A DNA stretch of 5,703 nucleotides, taken from Erysipelotrichia bacterium (GTDB taxonomy: Bacteria; Bacillota_I; Bacilli_A; Erysipelotrichales; Erysipelotrichaceae). Made by a program: the position numbers and the translations under genes. Shown one piece after another: positions 5,174 to 5,703 of the stretch; position 1 is the first letter of the stretch, and every line of letters starts with the position of its first letter. Under the pieces are notes generated by a model. That model had not been told where the DNA came from, ran no database searches, and saw nothing but the letters and a program-made list of their open reading frames with translations. The stretch is from positions 1 to 5,703 of the forward strand of contig SAAR01000213.1 in the NCBI GenBank assembly GCA_009916335.1, read 5' to 3'.

Positions 5174-5191
5174 ATGTCTATTTATTATCAA
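5163..5191 (-). promoter_or_regulatory. Near-consensus sigma70 promoter of the single ankyrin gene
   Basis: Minus-strand TTGATA (5186-5191), a 17-base spacer and a perfect TATAAT (5163-5168). The predicted start is near 5156, giving a leader of about 35 bases that holds the ribosome binding site. It is the strongest protein-gene promoter in the window, readable by host RNA polymerase and so fit for early expression. Confidence 0.8.
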
Positions 5192-5209
5192 AAATATTTC
5201 CGCTAAAAG

Positions 5210-5238
5210 TTGTAATTATTTTTAAATTACGGTATAAT
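5210..5238 (+). promoter_or_regulatory. Plus-strand sigma70 promoter of a candidate small RNA
   Basis: TTGTAA (5210-5215), a 17-base spacer and a perfect TATAAT (5233-5238). It is back to back with the ankyrin promoter, with 18 bases between the two -35 boxes. An inverted repeat, AAATTA/TAATTT (5224-5229 and 5235-5240), overlaps the -10 and could be an operator. Confidence 0.6.
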
Positions 5239-5245
5239 TTCGCCT

Positions 5246-5318
5246 CATTCATATTTTTCTCTTTTGCGAAAAAGAGAATATTTTTTAGAGATTTCCTTTT
5301 GGGAGATCTCTTTTTTTT
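5246..5318 (+). ncRNA. Candidate plus-strand small RNA (about 73 nt)
   Basis: It lies between the plus-strand promoter and a plus-strand terminator; the start is estimated at 5245-5247. It has two hairpins. The first is a 9-bp stem (5257-5265 with 5270-5278) closed by GCGA, a GNRA-type tetraloop; the second is the terminator. No credible reading frame: a TTG at 5264 opens a frame but has no ribosome binding site and would run through both hairpins and a terminator. It is the only plus-strand transcription unit I can support. The layout (promoter, stem-loop, terminator with a U-tract) is that of a bacterial or phage regulatory RNA. The loop of hairpin 2 complements the ribosome binding region of the convergent gene. 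Transcription is not proven by sequence. Confidence 0.5.
5287..5318 (+). terminator. Plus-strand intrinsic terminator
   Basis: A 10-bp stem with one G-U pair, 5287-5296 with 5302-5311, has a 5-base loop and is followed by a run of eight Ts (5311-5318). On the minus strand the stem is followed by As, so it acts only on plus-strand transcripts, although no plus-strand protein gene is present. Confidence 0.7.
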
Positions 5319-5322
5319 GGCG

Positions 5323-5348
5323 AAAAAAAAGAGGGGTTTACCCTCTTT
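5323..5348 (-). terminator. Intrinsic terminator overlapping the 5347-5628 stop codon
   Basis: AAAGAGGG/CCCTCTTT, an 8-bp stem (5328-5335 with 5341-5348), has a 5-base loop. On the minus strand it is followed by eight or more Ts. The upstream arm includes part of the TAA stop codon, so ribosomes finishing the gene would cover it. Confidence 0.85.
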
Positions 5349-5628
5349 ATTCTGGACAAGCTTTCTTTTTCATTTTTTGGAACTTAGATTTAAACTCTTC
5401 TGGTGTTTGTCGTCTAAAACTACGTCTTACATTATCTATATCAACAACCTGATTAAAAAGCTCTTTAGCATTGTTTGCTTCTAAAGTGCGCGGGCTTAAA
5501 TCAGGAATAGAAACCTGAAACAGATTATTTCCAATTCCTTTTGGTATAACGTTTACTTCATACTGCTTATTACTTTCCTCTTCAATAAAGAAGAGGCTAT
5601 TATTTATGACTTTATATGTATATGACAT
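5347..5628 (-). CDS. Unrecognised 93-residue protein
   Basis: It starts at ATG 5628-5626 with a near-perfect AAGGAGG five bases upstream, and ends with TAA inside the terminator stem. No family recognised. The first 50 residues look like a small beta domain (MSYTYKVINNSLFFIEE). The C-terminal third is basic and probably helical (RRSFRR, KSKFQKMKKK), which would suit contact with nucleic acid or an acidic surface. No signal peptide or membrane segment. It follows the end of another gene by 21 bases, so it is the last gene of an operon entering from the right. Its start region, AGGTTA-T-TATGTCATAT, matches that of the 697-1167 gene at 16 of 17 bases. A plus-strand small RNA candidate converges on it. 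Confidence 0.82.
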   Translation of the reverse strand: MSYTYKVINNSLFFIEEESNKQYEVNVIPKGIGNNLFQVSIPDLSPRTLEANNAKELFNQVVDIDNVRRSFRRQTPEEFKSKFQKMKKKACPE

Positions 5629-5649
5629 AATAACCTCCTTTTGGTTATG

Positions 5650-5703
5650 TTAATCAATTTTAGGTAAATCGAACATATGAGCATTAATGTTTTGTTCAAC
5701 AAG
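5650..5703 (-). CDS. C-terminal end of a gene entering from the right
   Basis: Seventeen sense codons run in from the window edge and end with TAA at 5652-5650; the last residues read NINAHMFDLPKID. The stop is 21 bases from the start of the 93-residue gene, a normal operon spacing, with no terminator between. Nothing more can be said from so short a fragment; another frame cannot be fully excluded. Confidence 0.55.
   Translation of the reverse strand, partial: LVEQNINAHMFDLPKID

Noticed and set aside
5264..5484. Two plus-strand frames of about 60 codons
   Set aside because: Low-complexity sequence (FFW, KKK runs) over two terminators and the 93-residue gene; no ribosome binding site.
1..5703. 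CRISPR array, insertion sequence or integrase attachment site
   Set aside because: No regularly spaced repeats, transposase or integrase is present; the only repeats are the leader copies and palindromes reported above.

Overview
This window looks like an accessory stretch of a large, AT-rich, double-stranded DNA tailed phage, most likely infecting an enterobacterium or related gammaproteobacterium. That is an inference from tight one-strand gene packing, strong Shine-Dalgarno sites, small unrecognised proteins, a Dam-type DNA adenine methylase and compact intrinsic terminators. A plasmid or integrated phage remnant cannot be excluded. All protein genes read on the minus strand, so transcription runs from high to low coordinates.

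Layout in transcription order: (1) 5703-5347: the last codons of an unidentified gene, then a 93-residue protein, ending in a terminator. (2) 5210-5318: a short plus-strand unit with its own promoter, two hairpins and a U-tract; this is a candidate small RNA, convergent with the 93-residue gene and divergent from the next. (3) 5191-4584: a near-consensus promoter, a single ankyrin-repeat gene and its terminator. (4) 4439-3255: a second promoter, two translationally coupled ankyrin-repeat genes and a terminator. (5) 3208-635: a promoter, a long structured leader, the adenine methylase gene, three small unrecognised genes and a terminator. (6) 539-1: the start of a P-loop ATPase gene that runs off the left edge.

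The most unusual part is the methylase leader (3025-3147). An outer inverted repeat encloses nested helices. One of these, read on the minus strand, has the layout of the acceptor/T-arm half of a tRNA: a perfect 7-bp acceptor-like stem, a flush arm with a TTCGA loop, and a 3' ACCA, but no anticodon arm. It lies just upstream of the methylase ribosome binding site.

The methylase probably marks phage DNA, as a defence against host restriction or a regulatory mark. The ankyrin proteins are probably protein-binding modules, perhaps acting on host factors. Their two transcription units share a palindromic AT-rich element at the promoter, which suggests co-regulation. The ankyrin pair and parts of the methylase gene are visibly richer in G+C than their surroundings, so the window looks like a mosaic. 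Repeated leader sequences in front of the small genes point to local duplication or recombination.
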